Assembly (NCBI GenBank): GCA_035530875.1
Contig: DATKUB010000047.1
Span: forward strand, 1 to 40,071
Origin: JANXYY01 sp035530875
GTDB taxonomy: Bacteria > Actinomycetota > Actinomycetes > Nanopelagicales > Nanopelagicaceae
Length of the DNA: 40,071 nucleotides
Direction of reading: 5' to 3'
A program made the position numbers and the translations under genes. The notes under the pieces were generated by a model. The model was given only the letters and a program-made list of their open reading frames with translations, had not been told where the DNA came from and did no database searches. Each line of letters starts with the position of its first letter. The stretch's first letter is position 1. This document shows, in pieces, positions 9,601 to 16,651 of this stretch.

Positions 9601-9956
9601 CAAAGTTCGTCGACTTTGGTTTCAAAATCTATGCGACGGAGGGGACTCGTGAGGTACTAGCCAGAAACGGCATCGAATCCCACTTGGTAAGAAAAGAATC
9701 GCAAGGTGCCGACTCGGAAATATCAACCATTGGTCAACTGATCAGTTCTGGCGTGATCGACTTGGTGATCAATACCCCAGTCGGGTCCGGACCCAGGAAA
9801 GATGGTTGGCGGATCAGAGGCGCATCTGTGGCAAAAGGAATCCCTTGCATCACAACCATCGCAGCGCTAAACGCAGCAGTGCAAGGAGTGGAAGCACTTC
9901 GTCGCGGAGAATTTGGCGTACGGTCACTTCAAGAGTGGTTGGAGGTGGCCAATTGA
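6675..9956 (+). CDS. carB: Carbamoyl phosphate synthase large subunit
   Basis: A 1093-residue synthetase with the expected duplicated ATP-grasp architecture. The carboxyphosphate half begins VLVIGSGPIVIGQACEFDYS, the oligomerisation segment lies around 400-550, and the carbamoyl-phosphate half restarts with ILILGSGPNRIGQGVEFDHS-type sequence around 560. A C-terminal MGS-like regulatory domain follows (from about 950). Both halves carry the NPR motifs (EMNPRVSRSSALASKATG and EANPRASRTVPFVSKATG). It provides carbamoyl phosphate for PyrB and probably also for arginine synthesis. Its TGA is nested in the pyrK TTG start. Confidence 0.97.
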   Translation: MPKREDIGSVLVIGSGPIVIGQACEFDYSGTQACRVLAQEGIRVILINSNPATIMTDPEFADATYIEPITPEFVTMVIERERPDALLATLGGQTALNVAMSLAESGVLDRFNVKLIGANIEAIKKGEDRERFKEIVESVGGESAVSIVCHSVSDLAEAAGRIGYPVVIRPSFTMGGLGSGIAYDWSDLSLIGGAGLQHSPTSEVLLEESLIGWKEYELELMRDAEDNVVVVCSIENVDPMGVHTGDSITVAPAMTLTDVEYQRLRDLSIAIIRAVGVDAGGCNIQFAVNPLTGRVIVIEMNPRVSRSSALASKATGFPIAKIAAKLALGYSLYEIVNDITGITPASFEPSLDYVVVKVPRFAFEKFPGADTTLTTTMKSVGEAMSIGRSFPEALQKALRSLERKGASFDWGDLSMSESEVRELISHTAIPTEDRLNQVQLAIHAGASIDSLHQASGIDPWFLQQIAALSLEAKTLSMASKLDKATLTSAKRMGFSDFQIGQIRNITETLVRQQRQELGIRPVFKTVDTCAGEFAASTPYHYGTYETHSEVASRTKPAVLILGSGPNRIGQGVEFDHSCVHAAFALKEAGYETVMVNCNPETVSTDYDTADRLYFEPLTLEDVLEVFHAESLAGPIAGVIVQLGGQTPLGLAKALEAAGVPIVGTSPSAIDLAENREEFSKVLHKAGLLAPAHGLAMNADEALEVAHRIGYPVLVRPSYVLGGRGMEIVYEDDSLVTFIGKATEISPNHPVLVDRFLDDAIEIDVDALFDGTELYLGGVMEHIEEAGIHSGDSACALPPMTLGKGEIARVISATEKIARGVGVRGLINIQFAVAGDLLYVLEANPRASRTVPFVSKATGVPLAKAAARIALGTTIPELRSEGLLPREGDGSTLTSEHIAVKEAVLPWNRFRRPDGENVDATLGPEMKSTGEVMGLDRSFGVAYAKSQAAAYGSLPLTGSLFVSVANRDKRAMILPISKFVDFGFKIYATEGTREVLARNGIESHLVRKESQGADSEISTIGQLISSGVIDLVINTPVGSGPRKDGWRIRGASVAKGIPCITTIAALNAAVQGVEALRRGEFGVRSLQEWLEVAN

Positions 9957-10819
9957 AAGCAAGCATTCCTACCCCACTGCAGGTGCGCGGTGAAGTAATC
10001 TCTTTGAAACGGGTGGGGGATTACTTCCAATTGTCGATTGCCGCGCCGGGGATTGCCGAGAGAATGAAACCTGGCCAGTTTGTCGCTCTCGCTGTTGGCG
10101 GACAACGCTCGTCAATGCTCCTGCGTCGGGCGTTTTCGATTTACACCGCAGACCCAAGAGGCGTTTTTGGCGGCACTGTCGAAATTGTATTTGCAGTGCA
10201 AGGCGGTGGCACCAAATGGCTATCTCAACTTCAAGCACACTCACCAGTTGATGTGGTCGGTCCACTTGGCACCCCATTTCCCATTCCAGCTGTACCCGTG
10301 AAGGCGTTGTTGGTCGGCGGCGGATACGGCGCCGCTCCACTTTTCTCCCTCGCTGATCTACTTCGCACACGTGGCTGCCGAGTAGAAATGATCCTGGGCG
10401 CCGCTACTGGGGCAAGATTATTCGGTGTAGTTGAAGGGCGACGGGCGGCATCGCAACTGATCCTCGTTACGGAGGATGCAAGTTTGGGGCTGAGTGGCAA
10501 AGTGACTGACCACCTCGATGCGGTGGTAGAACGCAGCGGAACGGAATTGATTTATGCCTGTGGTCCGATGGGTATGTTGAAGGCGATATCTTTCTATGCG
10601 AAGACAAAGGGCATCCCTGCGCAGTGCTTGGTTGAGGAAGAAATGGCCTGCGGTATTGGTGTGTGCATGACGTGTGTTCTGCCGATCAGGGGAGAAGATG
10701 GCCTCACCCGAATGACTCGAGCTTGCGTTTCAGGTCCAAGTTTCGACGGTGAGAGTGTTCTCTGGGATTCAATCGGAACGATTCCGGCTGGTACCTATGG
10801 ATCAGAGGCCTCCTCATGA
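9953..10819 (+). CDS. pyrK: Dihydroorotate dehydrogenase electron-transfer subunit PyrK
   Basis: A flavin/iron-sulphur subunit (288 residues) that passes electrons from PyrD to NAD+. I choose TTG 9953 because GGAGG lies 7 bases upstream and TTGA overlaps the carB stop; the longer upstream frame is carB sequence read out of frame. The ferredoxin-reductase-like FAD domain has RRAFSIY (59-65), and the NAD domain has LLVGGGYGAAPL and YACGPMGML. The [2Fe-2S] cysteines are C233, C238, C241 and C258, in the pattern C-X4-C-X2-C-X16-C. Its presence with pyrD defines a class 1B enzyme, unlike the quinone-linked class 2 PyrD of Streptomyces and mycobacteria. Confidence 0.95.
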   Translation: MKASIPTPLQVRGEVISLKRVGDYFQLSIAAPGIAERMKPGQFVALAVGGQRSSMLLRRAFSIYTADPRGVFGGTVEIVFAVQGGGTKWLSQLQAHSPVDVVGPLGTPFPIPAVPVKALLVGGGYGAAPLFSLADLLRTRGCRVEMILGAATGARLFGVVEGRRAASQLILVTEDASLGLSGKVTDHLDAVVERSGTELIYACGPMGMLKAISFYAKTKGIPAQCLVEEEMACGIGVCMTCVLPIRGEDGLTRMTRACVSGPSFDGESVLWDSIGTIPAGTYGSEASS

Positions 10820-11811
10820 CGTTCAAGGTGATTTCAAAACACCCCGCCGAGGAAAAGTCGAACATTGATCTACACACGAGCCTCGGGTCGCTCAGTCTTC
10901 CCTATCCCGTTCTGACGGCGAGCGGTTGTGCTGGCTCGGGAAAGGAATTGTCTAACTTCTTCGACCTTTCCAAGATTGGAGCTGTGGTCACCAAATCGAT
11001 AATGGCCAATCCTCGATCTGGGAGAGCAACTCCTAGAATGGCCGAAACTCCCAGCGGCATGCTTAATTCCATTGGCTTGCAAGGCCCGGGAGTTGAAGCT
11101 TTTATGAACGACGATGTGCCGTGGCTTTCCAAGATGGGCGCCCGAATTATCGTTTCGATTGCAGGTAACAGCGTCGAAGAATTTGGCCGAACAGCTGCGC
11201 GAGTTCGTCGTGCCGGCGCTGTGGTGAGTGCAATTGAGATCAACATTTCATGCCCAAATGTGTCAAACCGCGGGCTGGTGTTCGCCTGTGCTCCGCAGTC
11301 TGCAAGCGAAGTCGTCAATACGGTGAGACGTGCAGTTGGTCCGCAATTTCCGATTTTCGCCAAACTGTCACCAGACGTAACAGATATTGTTGAAATTGCT
11401 AGAGCCTGTGTTGACGCAGGTGCAACTGGCCTGGCAATGATCAATACCCTGCTTGGCATGGTGATTGATACAAAAACTCTTAAGCCGAAGGTCGCTGGTA
11501 TTACCGGTGGACTTTCCGGTCCCGCAATCCGGCCAGTGGGAGTTCGAGCTGTCTGGCAGGTTCACTCCGCACTGCCCAAGGTCCCAATAATCGGGATGGG
11601 CGGCATCATGAGTGGCGAAGATGCCTTTGAATACGTTCTTGCCGGCGCTAGTGCAGTGAGTGTGGGGACAGCGAGTTTTCATGATCCATCCGCGGCGATC
11701 AGAATCCAAAATGAGTTGAACCACTTATTGGTACACCATGGTTTTGACTCACTAAAAGAGGCGATCGGCTTCGGCCACCGGCAAACAGAAGAGAAGGAGG
11801 ATCGTTCTTGA
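10816..11811 (+). CDS. pyrD: Dihydroorotate dehydrogenase catalytic subunit, class 1B
   Basis: A 331-residue TIM-barrel FMN enzyme that oxidises dihydroorotate to orotate. The catalytic-base cysteine of class 1 enzymes is C146 in EINISCPNVS. PVLTASGCAGSG and the later GMGGIMSGEDAFEYVLAGAS stretch are the FMN-binding strands. There is no N-terminal membrane helix, consistent with a soluble 1B enzyme working with PyrK, whose gene overlaps it by ATGA. The next gene begins in its stop (TTGA). Confidence 0.96.
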   Translation: MTFKVISKHPAEEKSNIDLHTSLGSLSLPYPVLTASGCAGSGKELSNFFDLSKIGAVVTKSIMANPRSGRATPRMAETPSGMLNSIGLQGPGVEAFMNDDVPWLSKMGARIIVSIAGNSVEEFGRTAARVRRAGAVVSAIEINISCPNVSNRGLVFACAPQSASEVVNTVRRAVGPQFPIFAKLSPDVTDIVEIARACVDAGATGLAMINTLLGMVIDTKTLKPKVAGITGGLSGPAIRPVGVRAVWQVHSALPKVPIIGMGGIMSGEDAFEYVLAGASAVSVGTASFHDPSAAIRIQNELNHLLVHHGFDSLKEAIGFGHRQTEEKEDRS

Positions 11812-12545
11812 GCGCACCCGTAGCAATCGCCTTGGATGCCCCCGATTTGGCGACCGCAATCGCCTGGGCCCGGCTGGCGGACAGCCAGATTTCGACCCTC
11901 AAGGTCGGCCTCGAGACCTACCTTAGAGATGGGTTGGAAGGGGTTAGGCAGATTCGTGAAGCGGCACCAAATGCGGCTCTTTTTCTCGATCTGAAGCTAC
12001 ACGACATACCCAACACGGTGGCGGGGGCGGCAAGATCAATCGGCAAACTCAACCCAGAAATTCTCACCGTCCACGCATTAGGTGGTGCCTCGATGATCTC
12101 AGCGGCGGTGAACGCCTTGCCGGAGACTAAAATTGCGGCAGTCACGGTTCTGACCTCGTTGGATCAGTCGGCACTCACCCAACTCAATTTAGGCATTTTG
12201 GCGGACCTGACCGTAAGGCTGGCAGAGCTGGCCGTAGCGGCTGGGGCGCGGGCACTGGTCTGTTCCCCACATGAAGTCAAGGCGCTCCGATCGGTGGTGG
12301 GGCCAGATATCACCCTAATCACGCCTGGAGTACGTCTAGTTGATGGCCAAGTCGGGGATCAGCGACGGGTGGCAACGCCAATCAAGGCCCTGGAAGATGG
12401 CGCCGATTTGCTGGTTATTGGGCGCCCGCTTACCGATTCCTGGGAGAAAGATGGGACCGAGGGGGTCGCGAGGGCGATCCAGAATGTACTTCTGCACCTG
12501 CGAAGTTACAATGATGGAGCGGCTAGTTTCTTCCCAACTAGTTAA
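11808..12545 (+). CDS. pyrF: Orotidine 5'-phosphate decarboxylase
   Basis: A 245-residue decarboxylase that makes UMP. The catalytic Asp-Lys-Asp array sits in DLKLHDIPNTV (D61, K63, D66), and the phosphate-binding C-terminus has ITPGVR and LVIGRPLT. The TTG start at 11808 is supported by AAGGAGG (11794-11800) and by the TTGA overlap with pyrD. It is the short (type 1) form. mihF follows after 51 bases without an evident terminator. Confidence 0.96.
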   Translation: MSAPVAIALDAPDLATAIAWARLADSQISTLKVGLETYLRDGLEGVRQIREAAPNAALFLDLKLHDIPNTVAGAARSIGKLNPEILTVHALGGASMISAAVNALPETKIAAVTVLTSLDQSALTQLNLGILADLTVRLAELAVAAGARALVCSPHEVKALRSVVGPDITLITPGVRLVDGQVGDQRRVATPIKALEDGADLLVIGRPLTDSWEKDGTEGVARAIQNVLLHLRSYNDGAASFFPTS

Positions 12546-12596
12546 TTGGAACCCATGAAGTAGTCGCCGTGGATTCTCAAGGGAACGGAGGGTCAG

Positions 12597-12914
12597 ATGC
12601 CACTTCCCGTGCTAACCCCGGAACAACGAGCCGCAGCGCTACTCAAAGCAGCCGCTGCTCGCGCGGAAAGAGCCGAAGTAAAAGCGAGATTGAAGCGTTC
12701 CGCCGTTTCAATTCTTGACGTTATCAACCAGGGTAAGGCCAATGACGCCATCGGCAAGATGAAGGTATTGGCGCTCCTGGAGTCAATGCCAGGGGTCGGA
12801 AAAGTTAAAGCTCAGGCGCTAATGGCGCAGATTGGGATTGCCATGAGTCGGCGCATTCGCGGACTTGGGGCCAATCAGATCGAGGCCATTAAACGGGAAT
12901 TCGGATTCCACTAG
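12597..12914 (+). CDS. mihF: Actinobacterial integration host factor (mIHF)
   Basis: A 105-residue nucleoid-associated protein found only in Actinobacteria. It has an N-terminal long helix (RAAALLKAAAARAERAEV), a helix-two-turn-helix body with LLESMPGVGKVKAQALM (about 62-78), and a basic C-terminal segment RRIRGLGANQIEAIKREFGF. It bends DNA and is essential in mycobacteria. GGAGGG lies about 6 bases before the ATG. It stands in its conserved place between pyrF and gmk and is a strong phylum marker for the window. Confidence 0.96.
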   Translation: MPLPVLTPEQRAAALLKAAAARAERAEVKARLKRSAVSILDVINQGKANDAIGKMKVLALLESMPGVGKVKAQALMAQIGIAMSRRIRGLGANQIEAIKREFGFH

Positions 12915-12935
12915 TAGGTGCGCCATGATTTGCCC

Positions 12936-13487
12936 ATGAGTCGTGGGCGGTTGATCGTACTTTCAGGCCCTGGTGGAGTTGGTAAATCCACAGTTTTAAA
13001 AAACCTCAGAGAGAACGGCTCGCCGTTCTGGCTTAGCGTTTCAGTAACCACCCGAGAGCCTCGCTACGGCGAGGTTCCCGGCGTCCATTATGAGTTCGTC
13101 TCGCCAGAAGAGTTTGGTCGAAGAGCAGCTACTGGCGAGTTTCTTGAGTGGGCGAATTTTGCTGGTGCGCTATACGGAACCCCAGCCGCCCCGGTTCTGG
13201 ATCAACTGATCGCGGGGACCTCGGTCTTGCTGGAAATCGATATTGAGGGCGCTCGCCAGGTAAGAATGAACTATCCGGAGGCGATCTTAGTGTTTCTGGC
13301 TCCGCCCAGTTGGGAGGAGTTGGAGCGCCGACTGGAAGGTCGGGGAACGGACTCGCCTGAGCGGCGAGCACAACGCCTAGAGGTGGCAAGGGCAGAATTG
13401 GCAGCCGCTGAGGAGTTCGACCAGACCCTGATTAACTCATCGGTCGAGGATGTTGTCGATGCGCTGGTAGCCTTAGCCTCTGTATAG
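12936..13487 (+). CDS. gmk: Guanylate kinase
   Basis: This P-loop kinase phosphorylates GMP to GDP. With the ATG at 12936 it has 183 residues and begins MSRGRLIVLSGPGG, with Walker A GPGGVGKST at 11-19. GMP-binding SVTTREPRYGEVPGVHY and the LEIDIEGARQV segment are intact. An in-frame GTG at 12918 would add six residues, and neither start has a clear ribosome binding site. It lies 21 bases after mihF. Confidence 0.95.
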   Translation: MSRGRLIVLSGPGGVGKSTVLKNLRENGSPFWLSVSVTTREPRYGEVPGVHYEFVSPEEFGRRAATGEFLEWANFAGALYGTPAAPVLDQLIAGTSVLLEIDIEGARQVRMNYPEAILVFLAPPSWEELERRLEGRGTDSPERRAQRLEVARAELAAAEEFDQTLINSSVEDVVDALVALASV

Positions 13488-13560
13488 GCTCTCCAAACTC
13501 ATCCGGGTTCACACCGGAGGGCGACTATCCCACTCAGGGATTACAAGTTAGGGATTAATT

Positions 13561-13830
13561 GTGACGATCTCCGCCAGCGAACTTGCCCAAGGCATTACTC
13601 ACCCGTCAATTGACGAGCTCCTGGAGAAGGCCGACTCCAAGTACAGCCTGGTCCTTTACGCTGCCAAGCGTGCTCGCCAGATCAACGCTTACTATGCGCA
13701 GTTGAGCGAAGGGCTGCTCGAATACGTCGGACCCTTAGTTGAAACCCACGTGCACGAGAAGCCACTATCTATCGCGCTGCGCGAAATTAATGCCAACCTC
13801 CTTACCATCGAGCCAATCGAACCTGCCTAG
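13561..13830 (+). CDS. rpoZ: RNA polymerase omega subunit
   Basis: An 89-residue subunit that helps assemble RNA polymerase by holding the beta' subunit. It begins at GTG 13561 and contains the omega core DELLEKADSKYSLVLYAAKRARQIN, followed by the actinobacterial ending VHEKPLSIALREINANLL. The 73-base gap upstream contains only a short hairpin (13502-13518) with no U tract, so gmk and rpoZ may be co-transcribed. The gmk-rpoZ-coaBC order is conserved. Confidence 0.95.
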   Translation: MTISASELAQGITHPSIDELLEKADSKYSLVLYAAKRARQINAYYAQLSEGLLEYVGPLVETHVHEKPLSIALREINANLLTIEPIEPA

Positions 13831-13853
13831 TTTGAAATAGGTTTGAGGGCCCC

Positions 13854-15089
13854 GTGAAAGAGTCAACACCACTAGAAATCGTTGTTGGCGTTACCGGTGG
13901 CATCGCGGCTTACAAGGTATGCGAAGTGGTGCGTGCCCTTCGAGAAATCGGACATGGAGTCACGGTTGTTCCAACCCAGAATGCCTTAAAGTTTGTGGGT
14001 GCCGCGACCTGGGAGGCTCTCTCCGGGCGGCCAGTGAGCACCCAACTCTTTGACTCGATAGATCAAGTCCGACATGTAGGAATTGGCGAGCGCGCAGATC
14101 TAGTCATTGTCGCTCCGGCAACAGCCAACTTCGTGGCACGCATGGTTCACGGTGACGCAGACGATCTCCTTACTGGAACCTTGCTCGCGACCACCGCGCC
14201 AGTGATCATCTTTCCGGCCATGCACTCGGCCATGTGGAATCACACCGCAACTCGGGCAAATGTCGCCGCTCTCATCGAACGTGGAATATCGGTGGTAACT
14301 CCAGCTGTCGGTCGTCTTACTGGTTCTGACTCTGGCATCGGCAGACTTCCTTCGCTAGAGGTGATCTTGAACCTTTCGTTGAATCTGACACGTGCGAAAG
14401 ATCTAGCCGGCCGGAAGATTCTCATTAGTGCTGGAGGTACCAGGGAAGCGCTGGACCCCGTCCGTTTTCTCGGCAACCGCTCCTCGGGTCGGCAAGGCTT
14501 TGCGCTAGCGATAGCCGCGAAATCCAGGGGCGCAGAAGTCACCATTGTGGCCGGGGCGACCGAGGTCGATCCGCCCATGGGTGTCAAGATCGTCCGGGTT
14601 GAATCAGCCCTTGAGATGAAAGCTGCGATCGACCAACTAAGCGCGGAGCAGGATGCAATCATCATGGCGGCGGCGGTGGCTGATTTTCGGCCGGCCAGGA
14701 CCCGAGCCACGAAGATCAAGAAGACTGCTGGCCCGGTGGAACTGGAGTTGGTTGAGAACCCGGACATTCTTCGCTCTCTGGTCCAAACTCGAAATGCGCG
14801 AGCCAAGAAGAGGCGATCAACTGGCCAGGTCCCACAGGTCATTATAGGTTTTGCCGCCGAGACCGGCGATGAGAACGGCTCGGTCAGGGAGTACGGCTTG
14901 GCCAAATTGGCGGCTAAAGGTGCCGATTTCATGGTGATAAACGACGTGTCCGACAATTTGGTCTTTGGATCTCCAAACAATGGCGCGCTGATCGCCGCCT
15001 CAAACGGTGGAATCGTTGAGATACCGTACGGCACGAAAGACACGCTGGCGCATGCAGTTCTAGATGTGTTGGCAGAACGGCTAACCTAA
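13854..15089 (+). CDS. coaBC: Bifunctional phosphopantothenoylcysteine decarboxylase / synthetase
   Basis: A 411-residue fusion for two steps of coenzyme A synthesis. The N-terminal flavoprotein CoaC domain (1-180) has VGVTGGIAAYKVCE, the catalytic His74 in VRHVGIGERAD, and PAMHSAMW. The C-terminal CoaB domain (about 185-405) has SAGGTREALDPVRFLGNRSSG and VENPDIL for CTP and substrate binding. The flexible flap that in E. coli has a catalytic cysteine (ACGD) reads LTGSDSGIGRL here, without Cys. From memory this form is usual in Actinobacteria, so I do not consider it a defect. The GTG start lies 23 bases after rpoZ. Confidence 0.95.
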   Translation: MKESTPLEIVVGVTGGIAAYKVCEVVRALREIGHGVTVVPTQNALKFVGAATWEALSGRPVSTQLFDSIDQVRHVGIGERADLVIVAPATANFVARMVHGDADDLLTGTLLATTAPVIIFPAMHSAMWNHTATRANVAALIERGISVVTPAVGRLTGSDSGIGRLPSLEVILNLSLNLTRAKDLAGRKILISAGGTREALDPVRFLGNRSSGRQGFALAIAAKSRGAEVTIVAGATEVDPPMGVKIVRVESALEMKAAIDQLSAEQDAIIMAAAVADFRPARTRATKIKKTAGPVELELVENPDILRSLVQTRNARAKKRRSTGQVPQVIIGFAAETGDENGSVREYGLAKLAAKGADFMVINDVSDNLVFGSPNNGALIAASNGGIVEIPYGTKDTLAHAVLDVLAERLT

Positions 15090-15093
15090 CCAC

Positions 15094-16281
15094 GTGTCAA
15101 TTCGCCTATTTACCTCCGAGTCCGTAACCGAAGGTCATCCAGACAAGATCGCTGATCAGATCTCCGATGCAATTTTGGACGATCTACTTAGACAAGACCG
15201 TCATAGCCGAGTCGCGGTTGAAACCCTCATTACCACCGGACAAGTCCACGTCGCTGGCGAGGTAACGACCAATGGATACGCTGAAATAGCTGAACTTGTT
15301 CGAGAAACAGTTCTTCGAATTGGCTATGACTCGTCAGATAAGGGCTTCGACGGCAAATCTTGTGGCGTGAGCGTTTCCATCGGGAAACAGTCAAGTGATA
15401 TTGCTCAAGGCGTTGATGATGCAATCGAAAACCGCCTTGATGATTCATTGGATCCGTTGGACCTCCAAGGAGCCGGCGATCAAGGTCTCATGTTTGGGTA
15501 TGCCTGCGACGACACGCCAGAATTAATGCCGCTGCCGATCGCACTGGCACATCGGCTTGCTAAGCGCTTGGCCGATGTTCGCCACTCCGGTTTGATGCCG
15601 TATTTGCGTCCAGACGGTAAGACTCAAGTCACGATTGAGTACAACGGTGACAAAGCGGTAAAAATTAATACGGTTGTGGTGTCGAGCCAGCACTCGGACG
15701 ATATCGGGCTCGAATCAACGCTCATCCCCGAAGTTGAACGGCACGTTGTCCTGCCGGTGCTTTCTGAATTAGAACTCGATCACCTGGATTTTGACTTGCT
15801 AGTGAATCCAACGGGGCGCTTTGTGATTGGCGGACCGATGGGAGATGCCGGACTTACTGGCCGAAAGATCATCGTAGATACCTATGGTGGCATGGCGCGT
15901 CATGGCGGTGGCGCTTTCAGTGGCAAGGATCCCTCGAAGGTGGATCGCTCAGCTTCATATGCAATGCGCTGGGTCGCCAAGAACGTCGTAGCAGCTGGCC
16001 TTGCCACTCGATGCGAAGTTCAAGTCGCTTATGCGATCGGACGAGCGCATCCAGTTGGGCTTTTCGTTGAGACTTTCGGAACCGAAACAGTGCCGGTGGC
16101 TGAGATCCAGGGCGCCGTTCTAAATACTTTCGATCTGCGCCCGGCGGCGATCATTAGGGATCTCGATCTGCTCCGTCCGATTTACTCGCTCACGAGTGCT
16201 TACGGCCATTTCGGCCGCGAACTTCCTGAGTTCACTTGGGAGCGCACGGATCGCGTTGAAAAATTGAAGGCGTCTCTCTAA
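15094..16281 (+). CDS. metK: S-adenosylmethionine synthase
   Basis: A 395-residue enzyme making S-adenosylmethionine from methionine and ATP. Signatures present are SVTEGHPDKIADQISDAILD at the N-terminus, GAGDQGLMFGYACD in the middle, and GPMGDAGLTGRKIIVDTYGG, with the glycine-rich GGGAFSGKDPSKVDRSAAY-like loop reading RSASYA. The GTG start is only 4 bases after coaBC, so the two genes form one unit. The downstream 370 bases hold no intact gene. Confidence 0.97.
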   Translation: MSIRLFTSESVTEGHPDKIADQISDAILDDLLRQDRHSRVAVETLITTGQVHVAGEVTTNGYAEIAELVRETVLRIGYDSSDKGFDGKSCGVSVSIGKQSSDIAQGVDDAIENRLDDSLDPLDLQGAGDQGLMFGYACDDTPELMPLPIALAHRLAKRLADVRHSGLMPYLRPDGKTQVTIEYNGDKAVKINTVVVSSQHSDDIGLESTLIPEVERHVVLPVLSELELDHLDFDLLVNPTGRFVIGGPMGDAGLTGRKIIVDTYGGMARHGGGAFSGKDPSKVDRSASYAMRWVAKNVVAAGLATRCEVQVAYAIGRAHPVGLFVETFGTETVPVAEIQGAVLNTFDLRPAAIIRDLDLLRPIYSLTSAYGHFGRELPEFTWERTDRVEKLKASL

Positions 16282-16296
16282 CTCAAGTTCTAGGTT

Positions 16297-16527
16297 TTGC
16301 GGTTGGTTTACCTAAATTCTGGGCCCGACGTGATCACAGCCATCAAAACTACTCATGAGCGAGCGACTATTACCCACCATGGCAAACCTGTTGCGATGGT
16401 GTTGTCCACAGAAGACTTCGAGTCCATGGAAGAGACGTTGGAGCTGCTCGCTTCACCTGACAGTTTGCGCGGCCAACTTGTACGACTTCCAGAAGCGGAC
16501 CTATCCGCCGCGCAGAGTATCAAGTGA
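16297..16527 (+). pseudogene. Decayed Phd/YefM-type antitoxin remnant
   Basis: A 76-codon frame (earliest start TTG 16297, no ribosome binding site) whose middle, TTHERATITHHGKPVAMVLS plus TEDFESMEETLELL, is a clear Phd/YefM antitoxin core. The usual N-terminal DNA-binding start is missing: LVYLNSGPDVITAI replaces it, and an alternative frame here spells ARRDH, suggesting a frameshift or deletion. After about 16470 the frame runs into sequence that in another frame looks like RelE toxin, so the antitoxin tail and the toxin head seem to have been deleted together. It may still express a peptide, but an intact antitoxin is unlikely. Confidence 0.6.
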
Positions 16528-16600
16528 TTGCGGCGATCGACGAGAAAGTCCCGCCTCGTCGGTTGTTGCTTTACTTCATCGTCGCGACGCTCGCTGCTTG
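16497..16600 (+). pseudogene. RelE/ParE-family toxin C-terminal remnant, frameshifted
   Basis: In one frame 16515-16544 reads EYQVIAAIDE, and in the next frame 16562-16597 reads VVALLHRRDARC. Together these resemble the last two strands of RelE toxins (EYRVIYRIDD ... VVTVLxxxHRRDxY). The frame change near 16550 and the absence of the toxin N-terminus mean no functional toxin. It adjoins the antitoxin remnant in the normal antitoxin-toxin order. The match is by eye to the family pattern. Confidence 0.45.
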
Positions 16601-16651
16601 AATCGAGCGCTATGGCCTAGCGCTGACAGCGGGGCAGGGCAGAATGGTGGC

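Noticed and set aside
9806..9952. N-terminal extension of the pyrK frame
   Set aside because: It overlaps carB, reads as Arg/Ser-rich nonsense, and a strong GGAGG supports TTG 9953.
13502..13518. Hairpin TCCGG-N7-CCGGA between gmk and rpoZ
   Set aside because: Short stem, no U tract after it; not called a terminator.
14240..15043. 267-residue open frame antisense to coaBC
   Set aside because: It lies fully inside a well-conserved gene, has no recognisable domain and follows the codon bias of the sense strand; treated as a shadow.
16355..16651. 99-residue N-terminal extension of the priA frame
   Set aside because: The sequence derives from the toxin-antitoxin remnant and is unlike PriA, which begins normally after ATG 16652.
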